Positions 12,728-23,700 of a stretch of DNA of 64,000 nt are shown in pieces. A program made the translations under genes and the position numbers. Source of the DNA: Todiramphus chloris collaris (taxonomy: Eukaryota; Chordata; Aves; Coraciiformes; Alcedinidae); NCBI GenBank assembly GCA_025345505.1, contig JANVCC010000076.1, forward strand, positions 10,888,577-10,952,576. Direction: 5' to 3'. The notes beneath the pieces were generated by a model. The model was given only the letters and a program-made list of their open reading frames with translations. It made no database searches and was not told the origin of the DNA. Numbering within the stretch: position 1 is the first letter of the stretch; each line of letters begins with the position of its first letter.

Positions 12728-15700
12728 ATCAGGCATAGAGCAATCAGTGAATTATATGCCATTTTTAAGAGAGAGAAGATGAGAGAGAAGAATAACTCCC
12801 CACACATGAAAAGGAATGAAAACATTCTAGCAAGAAAACCTCCAGATTTTTATTTAAGTGCATGGTTTAAATGCACGGTTACCTTATTTTCTTTGTCCAA
12901 AACATATATTCTCAGAACATTTAGCAAGCAGGTACAATGCAAGCTTTAATGCAGCAACTAACACGAGATAGGGGTAAACCCATGGTTCTTCTGAAGCCAT
13001 GAGATTTACCCAACTCAACTTGCGCTAGAATTCCATTTCCAAGCCTTTGTAAAAATGGATTAGTGAGAAGAAAGCCCACCTGAGAGATTACCAAAACTCT
13101 GAACCTTCAAGAACTGCACAGATCCTTGTTCTCAGCTATAAGACAAACGTAAAAATACCCAACGATGATCCAAAATACCACAACTGTCATCAAAGCATTA
13201 GCACCTCAAGGTTTACAGTCTCAAACAGATGCCTTCATATTCTAAATGACTGACTTGAACAGGAGTAATCTCATTAGGCTACAAATGGCTTTGAACACTA
13301 TCTCTAGCCTTTGAATCCAAAATTATGGCACTTAAAACTGGCAGCAATTTTGGCTGCTGATGAAAGGAGCAGTTCTACAGATTTGTCCTTCCTGATTTCT
13401 TCTTCCTGCCACTTTCCTTGGGCCAACATCAGAGACATGAGTTGGATGGAAGGTTCTGCCATAATTCACCTCTGAATCTCAATGCTGTCGAGTTTCCAAA
13501 GATTCCACGGACTTCAACTGGCAGAGTGGATCATTAATGTTTTTATAAGGACAAGTTCACTCTACTAACAGCTGTGCTGTTGGAGATGCTGTCAAACAAT
13601 GTGATTGCCTGAGGTAATGTTGAAAGAAAATCATCCAGCTAGCTTTGGTAGTCAAACTACCAGTTAAACACTGACAGTTAAACTGGTGAAACTATAAATG
13701 GGTTTGTTGCCAACACCATTGATCTTAGCACTCGAATCATATTCAAATATCTTTCTTTCACTACTGTGGAGATGGTTGCCTTCTGTTAGAGGAAGCTGAA
13801 GCCTTATGTCAGTCAACTAAATTGCTGCAGAGACTCTGAATTTGTTTTGCCTGTCTCACCTTTTCATTCCTATGCTCACTTCAACTTCTGTGCCCTTCCC
13901 ATCATCAACTGAATGCTTCACCTTCTTACTTTTGCATCAGGTGTTAGCAGCAGCAGGTGAAGCACTGTCATTTTGTTAAGTAATTACAAATATGTAAGAA
14001 ATGCATAGATCTGGGGAACTGGGAGTAAGATTAGAGCTTCTCTTCCTGCCTTTACAAAACATTTTACTGGGGATTCATCTTGCAAATCCTAAGATGTTCC
14101 TATGGGAACATGAGAAATAGCTAGTGTTAGAGCTTTGTATTGCCTCATTTTTCAGAAAGCCAATGTTCTTCTTGTGCAGGCTTTGTCAAGACATAGCACG
14201 GCATTAGTAATGAAGAGTACAGGATATGATCTTGAGCTCACAAATGCTCGCAAAAATCTGGAAAGAATCCTAATGTTACAGTGTAATAAAGTGATAATGT
14301 CATCAGATCTTTTCTCTTTGGCAGGCAAAGAGTGGTTGCAGCAAAGATGCCACTTTGTTGAATTAATAAAATCATGGCTAGGTGACTCAAGAAGTCAGAA
14401 AACTACTCCCTGAATAACTCTTTTGTTAAACATGAGAATAGAAGGTATTTTTCTTCTTAATTAAATCAAGAAAAACACCTAGGACACCAATCAGAAGATG
14501 AAGACTAACATTCTTAACCATTTCATCATGAAAGCTGTTTTTTTTCTGGTGATTTTAGTTTGGAATCACTCAACCTCTGATTTAATGGAAGAATTAATGT
14601 CACTTAACTTTTCCGAGTTGAGGAAAAGGCATTTTTATAGTGTACATAGCCAAAACATCATTTTCCTTTTTATGCACTTTCAAAATGTAAGTATTCTCTC
14701 TTCTTGCCTACTACTTAGAAGAGTTACATTTTCCCTGTTCGTTGCAACTATTAATCAAAATAAAATGACTGAAATGACAAGTTTTACCCTAAATGAATGG
14801 AAAACAAGAGTCATCTCTCCCCTACGCTTCTAACATTCTTCTAAAACCATAACATGCACAGTGGCTGTTCCATGACTACAATGATGATCATGACTCTCTT
14901 CCCAGCTAGACACTCTCAGTCATACCTTTCTTTGACACAGGTACAAAATGCCTCTCCAGTCACCCTTTACTCCTGACTCCTTCCAGGCTTAGTACAGCTT
15001 CTGCAGGGTTCCTGGAATCTCTCAGTCCAGGAAAAACTGGACTTGTATCCACATTGAGCTAATCATCTCTCATGCAGGATCTTCTATTGCCTTATTTCAC
15101 CATTTTCATAAGCTCCCCCGAGATCTGTATGTCCATACATACCAACCTTAACAGTTTAGGGTTTTTTTTTTGCCTGGGTTTTTTTTTTTATGCCAATACA
15201 GAGGACAAACAATACCAAATCAGAACTCCATCTAATGATATAATCCACAAACTGTGAAGAAATCACATTTGTTAACAATAATTAATGGTGATTTACTGTG
15301 ACAACTACACAGTATCTATGCTTCTCTCTTCAGAAAGCTGTTTAATGATAAATGAGGTTTAAAAAGAAGAGATTCAAAATCACAGTAGTCCCTTAAACAA
15401 GCATTTTGTATGACAGCATCTGTTTTAAAGCAGGACTCTCCCTGGATTGCAATGGTGCCAGTAAGGTAAATCAAGACATACTTGAATACTAAGAGGGGAA
15501 AATCCTGTTGCTATAAAATTTAATGACAGCCCAACACACATCTGTGTCTTAAACTACCTAAAACAGCATTAAAAAAAATCAACCCTGAGTGCTTAATGAA
15601 ATCAAACAAGTTTTATGAAAGGGATGTAGTTAGTAATTAGTCTGTCCATATGAAATAATTATTTTCACTTATTAGAAAAAAATTGCAGTTGTGTAATAAG

Positions 15701-16210
15701 AACATAGTTGCATGACAAGACAAGACACAAAGACAGGATAGAGAAAATAAGTAGGCACTGGTGAGATGGACAGAGTATCCCAATATGTTTGATCACAAGT
15801 TTCCCTAAATGCAACAAACATCGCTGCTTCTCTGGATGACTAGGTTTCCACTACAGAACTTCAGGCACTCAAATAAATCAGTCAGATTAGATGGCAAGAG
15901 ATAAGATGTCCCAGGTTCCCCAGAGAGAACTGTGATACATTCTGGAGATGACATCTAGCGTGTAACATCTTTTATCATTATTTTAGTAATCATGTAATAA
16001 ATCCAGCAGGCAAGTTCTGAGATTTATAAAGCCTTGAAACCTCCCAAGTCTCAAAATCCAAGTAATTTCATAGTGATCTTGACATAATAGAAAACTAAGA
16101 ATTTCATATACACACATAAATCCCGTCAAGACAGGCAGACATAACTCACACAGGATTGTACACCTGCAAAAAAGTAAACACAGTGGCATTGTAAAAAAAT
16201 TTCTTCTTAC

Positions 16211-17206
16211 CTGCTGCTGCTTCAGAACTGATGCTATCTTTCGCTACACAAGCTGGAGTTAGGGGCAAAACGTCATCATCAAAACTGATCAGATCTCCTT
16301 CCACATCTAGTTTATTTTGCAAAGCAGACATCGAGGAGTCGGCTGCAGGTGACAACTCCCCCAGAGACCTGAAAACTTTCTCTTGGGCAGATACGGAAGC
16401 CCGTGGAGGAGCAGCAATTTGTTTTACTGAGGCCAAAGAAAGGGCAGGATTTTCTGCATAATGTGACTTTTTAGGAACAAGAGGCCTTGGAGCAGGAACA
16501 GGAAACTTCTTTTGTCCATCACTGTCCCCTGTGACTGATCCACATCTTGCATCAAGAAAATCACTACTACTACTTTTAAGAAGGCCAGGTTTTGGCTTCT
16601 TTGGCAGTTCAGGTTTGGTTACAGCACCGCTCCCAACTACTTCGGCTTGAGGCTGCAATTCCTTGGAAGGTGTTGATTTGCTTTCTGCCCATGCATCCCA
16701 GTCTCCTGAAATTCTGCTTACCCCTGGCTTTGGAGCAACTACTGGCTTCTTTGCAGTAACAGGTTTTGGAGCGAATGAACGAGGGGCAATTTCTGGCTTT
16801 TTTAATGATCCTGAGGTATCATCAGTTCCTTGGGATTCAAAAACTTTGATCCTTGAAACAATACTATTTTGGCTCTTCTCTTTACTCATGCTGTCCACTG
16901 TCAAGTGATTGTCTAGTAAGCAATCATCTAAGAGAGGTGACTGCTGAATTGGAGATTGCTGCCTCTTTGTGGTAGCCTGGTTCACTTCTTCTCCATTGTC
17001 TATCTTACTTTCACTATTTTTGACCACAGGTCTTAGATTGCTTCTTGATCTTGGCTTTGGCACAGGACATGTCACAGCACTGGGATTTTCTTGGCACCTC
17101 TGACCTTCAGAAATTTCAAAGCCTTTTAAGGGATTCTCATTTTCTGAAGGAGACCTATTCAGGAGAGATGCTGAAGGCCTAGGAGGTTTAAGAGGGCTCT
17201 GCCCTG
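16211..17206 (-). CDS. SH3D19: SH3D19 large coding exon (disordered proline/lysine-rich region)
   Basis: This exon of 996 nt (993 if the second acceptor AG is used) encodes about 331 complete residues. The acceptor is ttcttttctgttag (cag), and the donor GCAGCAGCAG|gtaaga lies at 16210. Landmarks in order are ENPLKGFEISE, VPKPRSRSNLRP, a Gln-rich QQSPIQQSPLLDD, the conserved SQNSIVSRIKVFESQ, APKPVTAKKPVVAPKPG, ISGDWDAW, KPELPKKPKPGL, FPVPAPRPLVPKK and DLISFDDDVLPL. Human SH3D19 shares most of these; its short isoform starts at the Met just before SQNSIV, and a Met is present here (VDSMSKEK). Many PxxP and KPxxPKKP motifs suggest SH3 ligands. LISFD fits a clathrin-box pattern. The frame is open throughout. 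Confidence 0.96.
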
Positions 17207-17209
17207 CTA
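17203..17209 (-). promoter_or_regulatory. SH3D19: NAGNAG tandem splice acceptor of the SH3D19 large exon
   Basis: The coding strand reads ttctgTTAGCAG|GGC. Using the first AG gives ...GYP-A-G-Q-S; using the second gives ...GYP-G-Q-S. The two forms differ by one alanine with no frame change. Confidence 0.75.
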
Positions 17210-17810
17210 ACAGAAAAGAAGAGGTTTCAGTTATCTGTTTCAGAACACTTTATTTACGTTACTTTTTTTCAGCTATCAGGATGGTAAATACGATGGTTTT
17301 CATTCAGAACTTACTACTACTTGTGAAAATGCAGTTCTCTTTCTAAAAAGATCAATAACAACAACAAACTAGGAAGAAGCTGAAGATTGTTGAAATGTTA
17401 TCTACACATTGTGACTTCAAAGTTACTTGTCAGTTTGCAGCATGAAGGGCATGCAAACAACACCTAGACCAAAGAATAGTATAGTAACTTCCCCAAGTGT
17501 TCCTGGATTGCACAATTTTCAGTCAGAACGTGCAACACTACTGCTATTCTGATTGGACCTCTGAGCTTCTCTGGCCCCAGAGCAATTGCATTTATGGCTG
17601 AATTGAGCAAAACTTTCAAGATATAATTATAGCCTGACTGAATGCAATGGAAGTTCCTCAGAAGAGAGAATTTTTACAGAAATCTACATCATATACATTC
17701 ACAGAAATTTAACCATTCTTCATATTACATGCTGCACAGACCAATAATAAAGAACATCTTCAGGAGACAGAGTAAGATTTTCATTGATGAGAAATCCAAA
17801 CCAGCCTCAC
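17207..17810 (-). other. SH3D19 intron (about 0.6 kb)
   Basis: This short intron runs between GYP|gtgagg and the NAGNAG acceptor at 17203-17209. I see nothing else in it. Confidence 0.88.
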
Positions 17811-18012
17811 CTGGATAGCCTGCAGGTTTCCAGTGTGTAGGCACACTAGTTTTTGCATTACTCCCTGGCAAATGACTGATTAGTTCCTCTGGAAAGTCGG
17901 TTTGTGTTGCAGAAGTAGTGGTATGTCTAGGAGCAGCAGCATTATTGTTATTTGTTGTATTGACTTGCACTTGATTGATTTCTTTTATCACCTGCTCATA
18001 TGATGGTGGAAG
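17811..18012 (-). CDS. SH3D19: SH3D19 coding exon (PPSY motif, Asn/Thr-rich stretch)
   Basis: This 202-nt exon has acceptor tttgttttgtag right of 18012 and donor CCAG|gtgagg at 17810-17809. It starts in phase 0 and reads LPPSYEQVIKEINQVQVNTT, then NNNNAAAPRHTTTSATQTDF, and ends HWKPAGYP plus one base. LPPSY is a PPxY motif of the kind bound by WW domains (family knowledge), followed by a short helix-like acidic/basic stretch. The low-complexity NTTNNNNAAA run is typical of disordered regions. Phase matches both neighbours, and it lies 244 bp downstream (in transcription) of the previous exon. Confidence 0.93.
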
Positions 18013-18257
18013 CTACAAAACAAAGATGTAAATATTAATGTACATCCAGATGTGATCCTTTAAAAACAAAACCAAAAAAAACCCCAAAAAAGCAGCATAT
18101 AGATTTAAAAATACTAGATTAACATAAGCAAAGAAGAATGAAGAACACTGTCATAGTCTTCTATTCAGTGTGAAGAAAGCAAAAACTGTTCCTCTATAAC
18201 TTAAATGTGCTTTTTACCTTTGTAAATCAGACCCACCTTGTGTAAATGCATGCTCAC

Positions 18258-18405
18258 CTCAGCTGGAACACGCTCATTTCTCCTCCACTGAGTATGAGAT
18301 GAAGCAGAAGGGAATCCTAATCCATGAGGAGTGACAGGGCTTGCACCTGGAAACCAGGAGGACGTCCGGAGGGGTTCAGCAGCAACTATTGTAATTTCAG
18401 GACGC
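18258..18405 (-). CDS. SH3D19: SH3D19 coding exon (RPEITIVAAEPLR block)
   Basis: This 148-nt exon has acceptor ccttcatttctag right of 18405 and donor GAG|gtgagc at 18257-18256. Its first base completes an Arg codon with the preceding exon, giving RPEITIVAAEPLRTSSWFPG, then ASPVTPHGLGFPSASSHTQW and RRNERVPAE in phase 0. The joined product EITIVAAEPL...VPAELPPSYEQV is continuous with the next exon. I see no folded domain; the segment is rich in Ser, Pro and Thr. The upstream phase (two bases waiting) is satisfied by the 43-nt exon at 19738-19780. Confidence 0.92.
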
Positions 18406-19737
18406 CTAGAAATGAAGGCAAAGAGGAATAATTACCTAAAACATGTAAAAATAGTTCTTTTAAGTATAAAAACCCAAGGTTTTCTCAGCATGGGACATCA
18501 AAATATCTCAGGGTTTTTTTTATTTAACCAAAGATGTTTTCTGTGATTTCAAAGTAACTTACCTGACCTTTCTAACAAGCACCGAGGCTTCCATTCAAAG
18601 CACCTAATTAAATGCCTAAGCCAAAAGTAGGTTTATTGGCTTCAGTGAAATAATTTACATGCTTAAAGTAGTTAAACACAAGTGTAACTCAATTAGATGG
18701 AAGAAGTCTTAGTCTTCATGGGATAATGAGAACTAATCATGTGTTTGCCCTTAACCTGCTACAATGTGAAAACAGTAGGATAGCTGAAACTGCTTCTGGC
18801 TGGCTACCTAAAAGCTTTTCTATCCACAGACCCCCAAGGAAACCTCCCAGTGTGCTAAAGTGGGGCAGAGAGAGCCTCAGGAGGCCTTTGGGACAAGGCC
18901 TATTTGCTTACAGCTTCTACTACAACAGGAACTTTGGTGATGGTTAAGGGCCTGTAGGAACCAGCCCTATTTTACCACTCTAACAACTGCTTTAGAGCAT
19001 AAGCTGCAGTGATGGCTCACGTTGCCAGAGCCTGGCTACTGATCAGTCCAGAGTCACACACAAAATACATTTTGAGAAGTGAGGTTTGTGAGTTGATAAA
19101 GCATCTGCTACAGAAAAAAAATGGCAGCAGTGTAACTTCTACAACTGTTGTCAGAAGAATTAAACAAAAAGTTCCTTCACACCGGCAGACTCAGTTCACC
19201 AGCTATCCAGGTTAGTGACCTCTTTTCTCAATACCCTTTGAGAAACTGGAAGGAGGCCTGAAAGTGTGCTTATTTCCACTGTGAAATGGACCTGTAAATG
19301 GATGGCAGGAAATACAACAATTCTGCAGAGCTTTTATGGTTGGTTGCATTTCTCTTTGAGGACACATACAAAAGTTGATAGCAAAACTCCTTAAACTCTT
19401 AACCTACCTTGTGCTTAAGAATCACAGTATTTTTATTTTATTCAGAGTCTAATTTATTTTTAAACAGAAGAAGGAAGGAAAAGGAAGGAAGGAAGGAAAA
19501 GGAAGGAAGGAAGGAAAAGGAAGGAAGGAAGGAAAAGGAAGGAAGGAAGGAAAAGGAAGGAAGGAAGGAAAAGGAAGGAAAGAAAAGGAAGGAAAGAAAA
19601 GGAAGGAAAGAAAAGGAAGGAAAGGAAGAAAGAAAACTGAACAAAGTGGAAGAGAAAGCCATAAAAAGTAATACTGTGACACAGGCTAACAGGTTTTATA
19701 GTAACAGCTAATGGCAATATAAATAATAGCATCATAC
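18406..19737 (-). other. SH3D19 intron (1.3 kb)
   Basis: This intron contains the long purine (coding-strand pyrimidine) tract at 19466-19637. It also has an isolated AG|gtaagt donor-like site at 18567-18561 whose possible 41-nt exon would not keep the frame. Confidence 0.85.
19466..19637. repeat. Purine-rich tandem repeat with two period lengths
   Basis: About 170 bp contain only A and G on the plus strand. The first part repeats an 18-bp unit (AAAAGGAAGGAAGGAAGG) about five times. The second part repeats a 14-bp unit (AAAAGGAAGGAAAG) about three times. On the host gene's coding strand it is a polypyrimidine tract starting about 100 nt past the donor of the 43-nt exon. Confidence 0.95.
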
Positions 19738-19780
19738 CTTCTATCTCTCTGATGTTCACTATGGCTAGAGGTCCGAGAAG
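19738..19780 (-). CDS. SH3D19: SH3D19 small coding exon (43 nt, SRTSSHSEHQRDR)
   Basis: This micro-sized exon has a strong acceptor (tttgtttcttctctttacatag) and donor AAG|gtatga. It carries two bases of a split codon, 13 codons (SRTSSHSEHQRDR) and two trailing bases, which with the following exon make AGG (Arg). The joint therefore reads SEHQRDRRPEITIV. The Ser/Arg/His-rich content fits the disordered N-terminus. A 172-bp polypyrimidine tract on the coding strand (19637-19466) begins about 100 nt past its donor and could influence inclusion. Which exon precedes it is uncertain: 29502 and 47071 both fit its phase. Confidence 0.82.
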
Positions 19781-20710
19781 CTATGTAAAGAGAAGAAACA
19801 AATGTTTTGGAGAGGTTAAAATACACGGTCACAGCAATAAGATGAGGACAATAGCAGAGCCCTTCCCAATCCTCTATCAATGAAGTGGAGAACATACAGT
19901 ATCTGATCATAAGTTACAGATTATGAGTGGCCAAGATTAAAAAAAAAAAATTATTTGTATTAAATATGAAGAGAAGCTTTTAAAATGCTTAGGGTGCAGT
20001 TTCATAAGTAGTTTAAGTGACTATATGTTCAGGTTACCACCAAGAGAGATGGTCATGTCCCCTTTCTTTTTCCTTGCCACATGTTCCTGCATCCTGCATT
20101 GTGGTGACCCTAAAGTTGAAACTTCGTTTTTAGTTAATACAATACAGGAATAAAACAAAAAGTGCAATGCTAAACAGGTCTGTCTTTGCTTCTGGTGGCT
20201 CATTTCTGAGATGTGCTTTTTTTGTTTCTCTCTTTTTGTTTGTTTTAGAGAAGGGAAAAGTACCAAGGCACAAACATCTAAGAAGCTATTTCACACCCCC
20301 CTTTATGTAAAAAGAAAAAAATTAAATATTCCCAGCTAGAAATTTCCTAATGTTTAATCACTTATAGATTAAAAGTCAGCAATGTTAATTTTTTTTTCAA
20401 ACCATCTGCTTTCAGTTACATAAAATAAGTATCCTGACCTCTTATTTTTTCTCCTTTTTTTTTTTTCCATATTTATATTCAAATAATTTTTTTCAAGGGC
20501 CACATTCTATTTTCATTTTGATTTCAGTAGTGAGAAGTGGAAATTATCCAATAGACAAATTTTTGCCTAACAAGTGCAGTGTAGGAACTGGTAGAGTCTT
20601 ACTGTGCAAAAGCTGACAATTACTCTGCTCCTCTGCCATCACAGAATCATTAACTGAAACTGGCACAGCAGATTTGATTCAGGACTCTGATAGTGTTGTG
20701 TCAGACATAC

Positions 20711-20751
20711 CTCTTCCACAGGGCATTTTTGAAGTGCACTATTCATGAGTG
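20711..20751 (-). other. Cryptic exon candidate, would break the SH3D19 frame (41 nt)
   Basis: Excellent splice signals (cttctttttttcctctag acceptor; GAG|gtatgt donor) bound 41 nt. Only one frame is open (LMNSALQKCPVEE) and it ends in phase 0, whereas the next exon at 19780 needs a one-base carry-over. If included before that exon it would shift the frame. It could be an untranslated, poison or unused exon. Confidence 0.25.
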
Positions 20752-23700
20752 CTAGAGGAAAAAAAGAAGGGGTTACAGAAGAGGAAGAGGAGCTGAAGAA
20801 GCCAGAAACCATGATCAAACAGGTCAGTCACGCAAGGATAGCGCACATGCCAGTGTTGTAAGAGGACGACTGTAATGTCTATTCACAATACAGCATCTTA
20901 AAAACTAAAATAAAACCAGACTTGATCTTTAGTCTCATGCTGGCTTCAACACTGGCTGTTTAGAAGTTTCCCTTTCAATAAATTAACCATGAAAAACATA
21001 ACTAAATACAGAAATGTCCACTGTGTGGTTCAACAAAGAGCCATGTAGAAATGAGGAGGGGGAAATCAAATGTCTTTGAATGCTTTATTTAGATTATAAT
21101 CATGATTTATTTGGGTCTGCACTTTTTCCCTTCCTAAAATAACGGGTTACACTGAGGAGCTGATACAGATGTAAAGAATGTGAGATGCCATAATTTATAT
21201 TCCCACCTATGAAAGAGGTATGGGCAGACAGGTTGATCCCAATAAGAGGCACTCCTCAAAGTTTTGGTCATGACTGCACATCTCAAACCAGTTCTGTAAA
21301 AATTCTTTCGCTGAAATAAGTAAATAAAATTCCTGTACACCTCATATTCACTTTCTTCTTCAGAGATCTTAACACAGCATTGATCTAATACACACGTTAA
21401 AGAAAACCAAACCAAACCAAGGACCCAAACCAATCAACTCCAACATTACTTTTGCAAAGAGGATGGAAGAAAGCGCTTGTTTGGTAAATATATTTGACAT
21501 AACTGCTTGGGGTATAGCAAAATTACAATGGTAAAACCATTAGAAATAAAAGCTAATTAATGTGGGATGTAAAACTGAATTGATAAACCTGTCAAATTCT
21601 TTCATTCTTTCTTAATTTCTAGATAAATTCTACATACTGTTTTCTCCTGAGAAACAGTAAATGTACTTCTATTTATTAAAGTTATAAAAGCAAATAAGGA
21701 AAAACTTCTTAGAAGTCTGAAAGACCTTTTCCCTAATATAAGCAAAAAAACTGCAGTGAGGCACCCATTTAATCCATCAAAATCCAAATGTCAAGTAAAC
21801 TAACTTGAAAACAACATATTTAAAATATTTATATAAAAAAATAACTTTAGTAGTAGATAAAAATATGTCTCTTCAAAAGGGATAATGTTCAAGCTATCAT
21901 ACATGTTTTTAGAATGTGCTCATTCTGTTTGCAAACAAAAATAGGCTCCCAGGCATTTATGGAATCAATCTACTTCCATGTACGTAAACATTTCATATAA
22001 ACATTTATTTCTTAAGGACCTTGACAAAGTTCTTCCGTCCTTCCATCAACCACTCCCCTTTGGTTTTTCTTTTCTGTCACATTTTTGATAGAAACACACT
22101 TTTAGAACATCTTTTGTTTTTGAAGCTCTTAAATCCACAGTAGGAGCAGAGATGAAAGCTACTGCATCTTCTGCTCACATGTATTCCTTGGAGTTGCACA
22201 AATGCTAGGGAAGAGAAAAATGTAAACTTTGTAAATAATCCTTGTTCCCTAGACTTGCAGTGCTTTTATTCCTTCACTATTTCAAAGAAATTAATATGAA
22301 TTAATGAGTGTATGAGAGAAGACATGAATTTTTAAAATATAGCACACACCTGATTTAAAGAGAAACAAACAAAAAATCTCACAGCCATTTTTCTGGCCTT
22401 GTGGTCTTTTGATCCTGGAAGTCTATTCTTCATTCCTGTTGTGGATTCCCTTGAAAAAGCACGCTATTAATTCCCACCCCCCCCATTTCAAATTATGACA
22501 GCTTTAAGATTTAAAAACCTTCATCAGGGGAGTCATTGGAAATGTATTTCAGTGCTTTCACAACCAAAGACAGTTGGCTCCTCAACTAGCACACAAGGAA
22601 TGCTCAAGGTGAGAATTGTTGACATTTCCAGAAGCATATGCTCAGCGGTATTTAAGTAAAATGTAAGCAAAACACTTAAAGGGGGGGAGAGGAAAACCTC
22701 AATGCATAAACCCCACACTTTCTCATCTTACAGCTTTATTGGTCTCAGAGGAAAGAAAAAAACAAGTCAAATCAACTCATAACACTGTCACTATTTATTT
22801 CTGTTATTGTCAATGAGGCATCTAAATGCATTTAACCCAGTATAGTAGAATTTAAGCCAATAAAGCATGAATGGTAAGACTACATAGAGGACAGATGAGT
22901 GACTTATAGAATCATTTTTTATACTTATTTCTTATAAGCACTGTTTAGTGGGGTTTTTCCAATTCTTTTTGAATGTGCAGTGGTAAAGGGTACTCTGTGC
23001 TGTATACCTATGTTTCAAATGTTTTTCCTTCTATACTGTTTATGGATCCTACCTTTCAAGTGCACTTAATATGTCATTGCACATACCAATTATGTCACAG
23101 TGGGCATTTTAAGCTCAGAGATCAAGCTGCCTGTATAAATACAACCATCATTATACCACAAACCCATAAATTGTGATGCTACAGACAAGCTGGTGGCCAC
23201 GGAAGTCTGACATGCACTTTTGAGTCTTTGGAAACTGCAAAAAGAATCTGATCACACCCAAGATCTGATTAGACTGTTTCTGTGGAAGTGGAGGTTCAAA
23301 CTAATTGGAAACTGTCATGCATCTCTGAAGTAAGAGATATCAGCCTTTCTCTTGAACTATTTCTTGGCACAAGGGGGAGGTCTTGCTCCTTTTCTTCTAG
23401 TACTGCTTCCAGGCACCTCAGGGAAATGTTAAGTTGTCTGACATTAGAGCAGGGCTGATTTAATAGTTAAATGTAGATAAAAGAGATGGTGATGCCAAAT
23501 TTCCCTTCCAGACATGGACTTTTGTCCCTTCCTGAACAAACATTAGCACTCATATGGTCCCACAGTAAGCGAGTTCAGCTTGTTAAATTAAAAAAATAAG
23601 CACTTTCTGTGTAGTTTTTGTCCATTTTGTCTCCCTGAACCTGCTCACCTTGGGCTCAGACTACCAGCAGTACAGGGGGACACCCCCAATGGCAGTCTCT

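Larger units (their letters stand above)
4352..16210 (-). other. SH3D19 intron (11.9 kb)
   Basis: This large intron follows the large exon in the transcript. It holds a possible old SINE-like remnant near 4.87-5.08 kb, an old CR1 scrap at about 9.71-9.77 kb, a poly-T run at 11019-11033, a short (GATA)4 at 11074-11091, and the CR1 with a nested solo LTR at 11.25-12.73 kb. No other coding region is supported; the remaining open frames are short and lack splice or homology support. Confidence 0.85.

Noticed and set aside
18567-18607. Minus-strand GTCAG|gtaagt donor with a possible 41-nt exon (CFEWKPRCLLERS)
   Set aside because: The acceptor is poor in pyrimidines and inclusion would break the frame between 19738-19780 and 18258-18405.
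19409-19711. Open frames of 70-100 codons in several frames around 19.4-19.7 kb, giving KEKEGR or FLPSF repeats
   Set aside because: They are translations of the purine tandem repeat, not genes.
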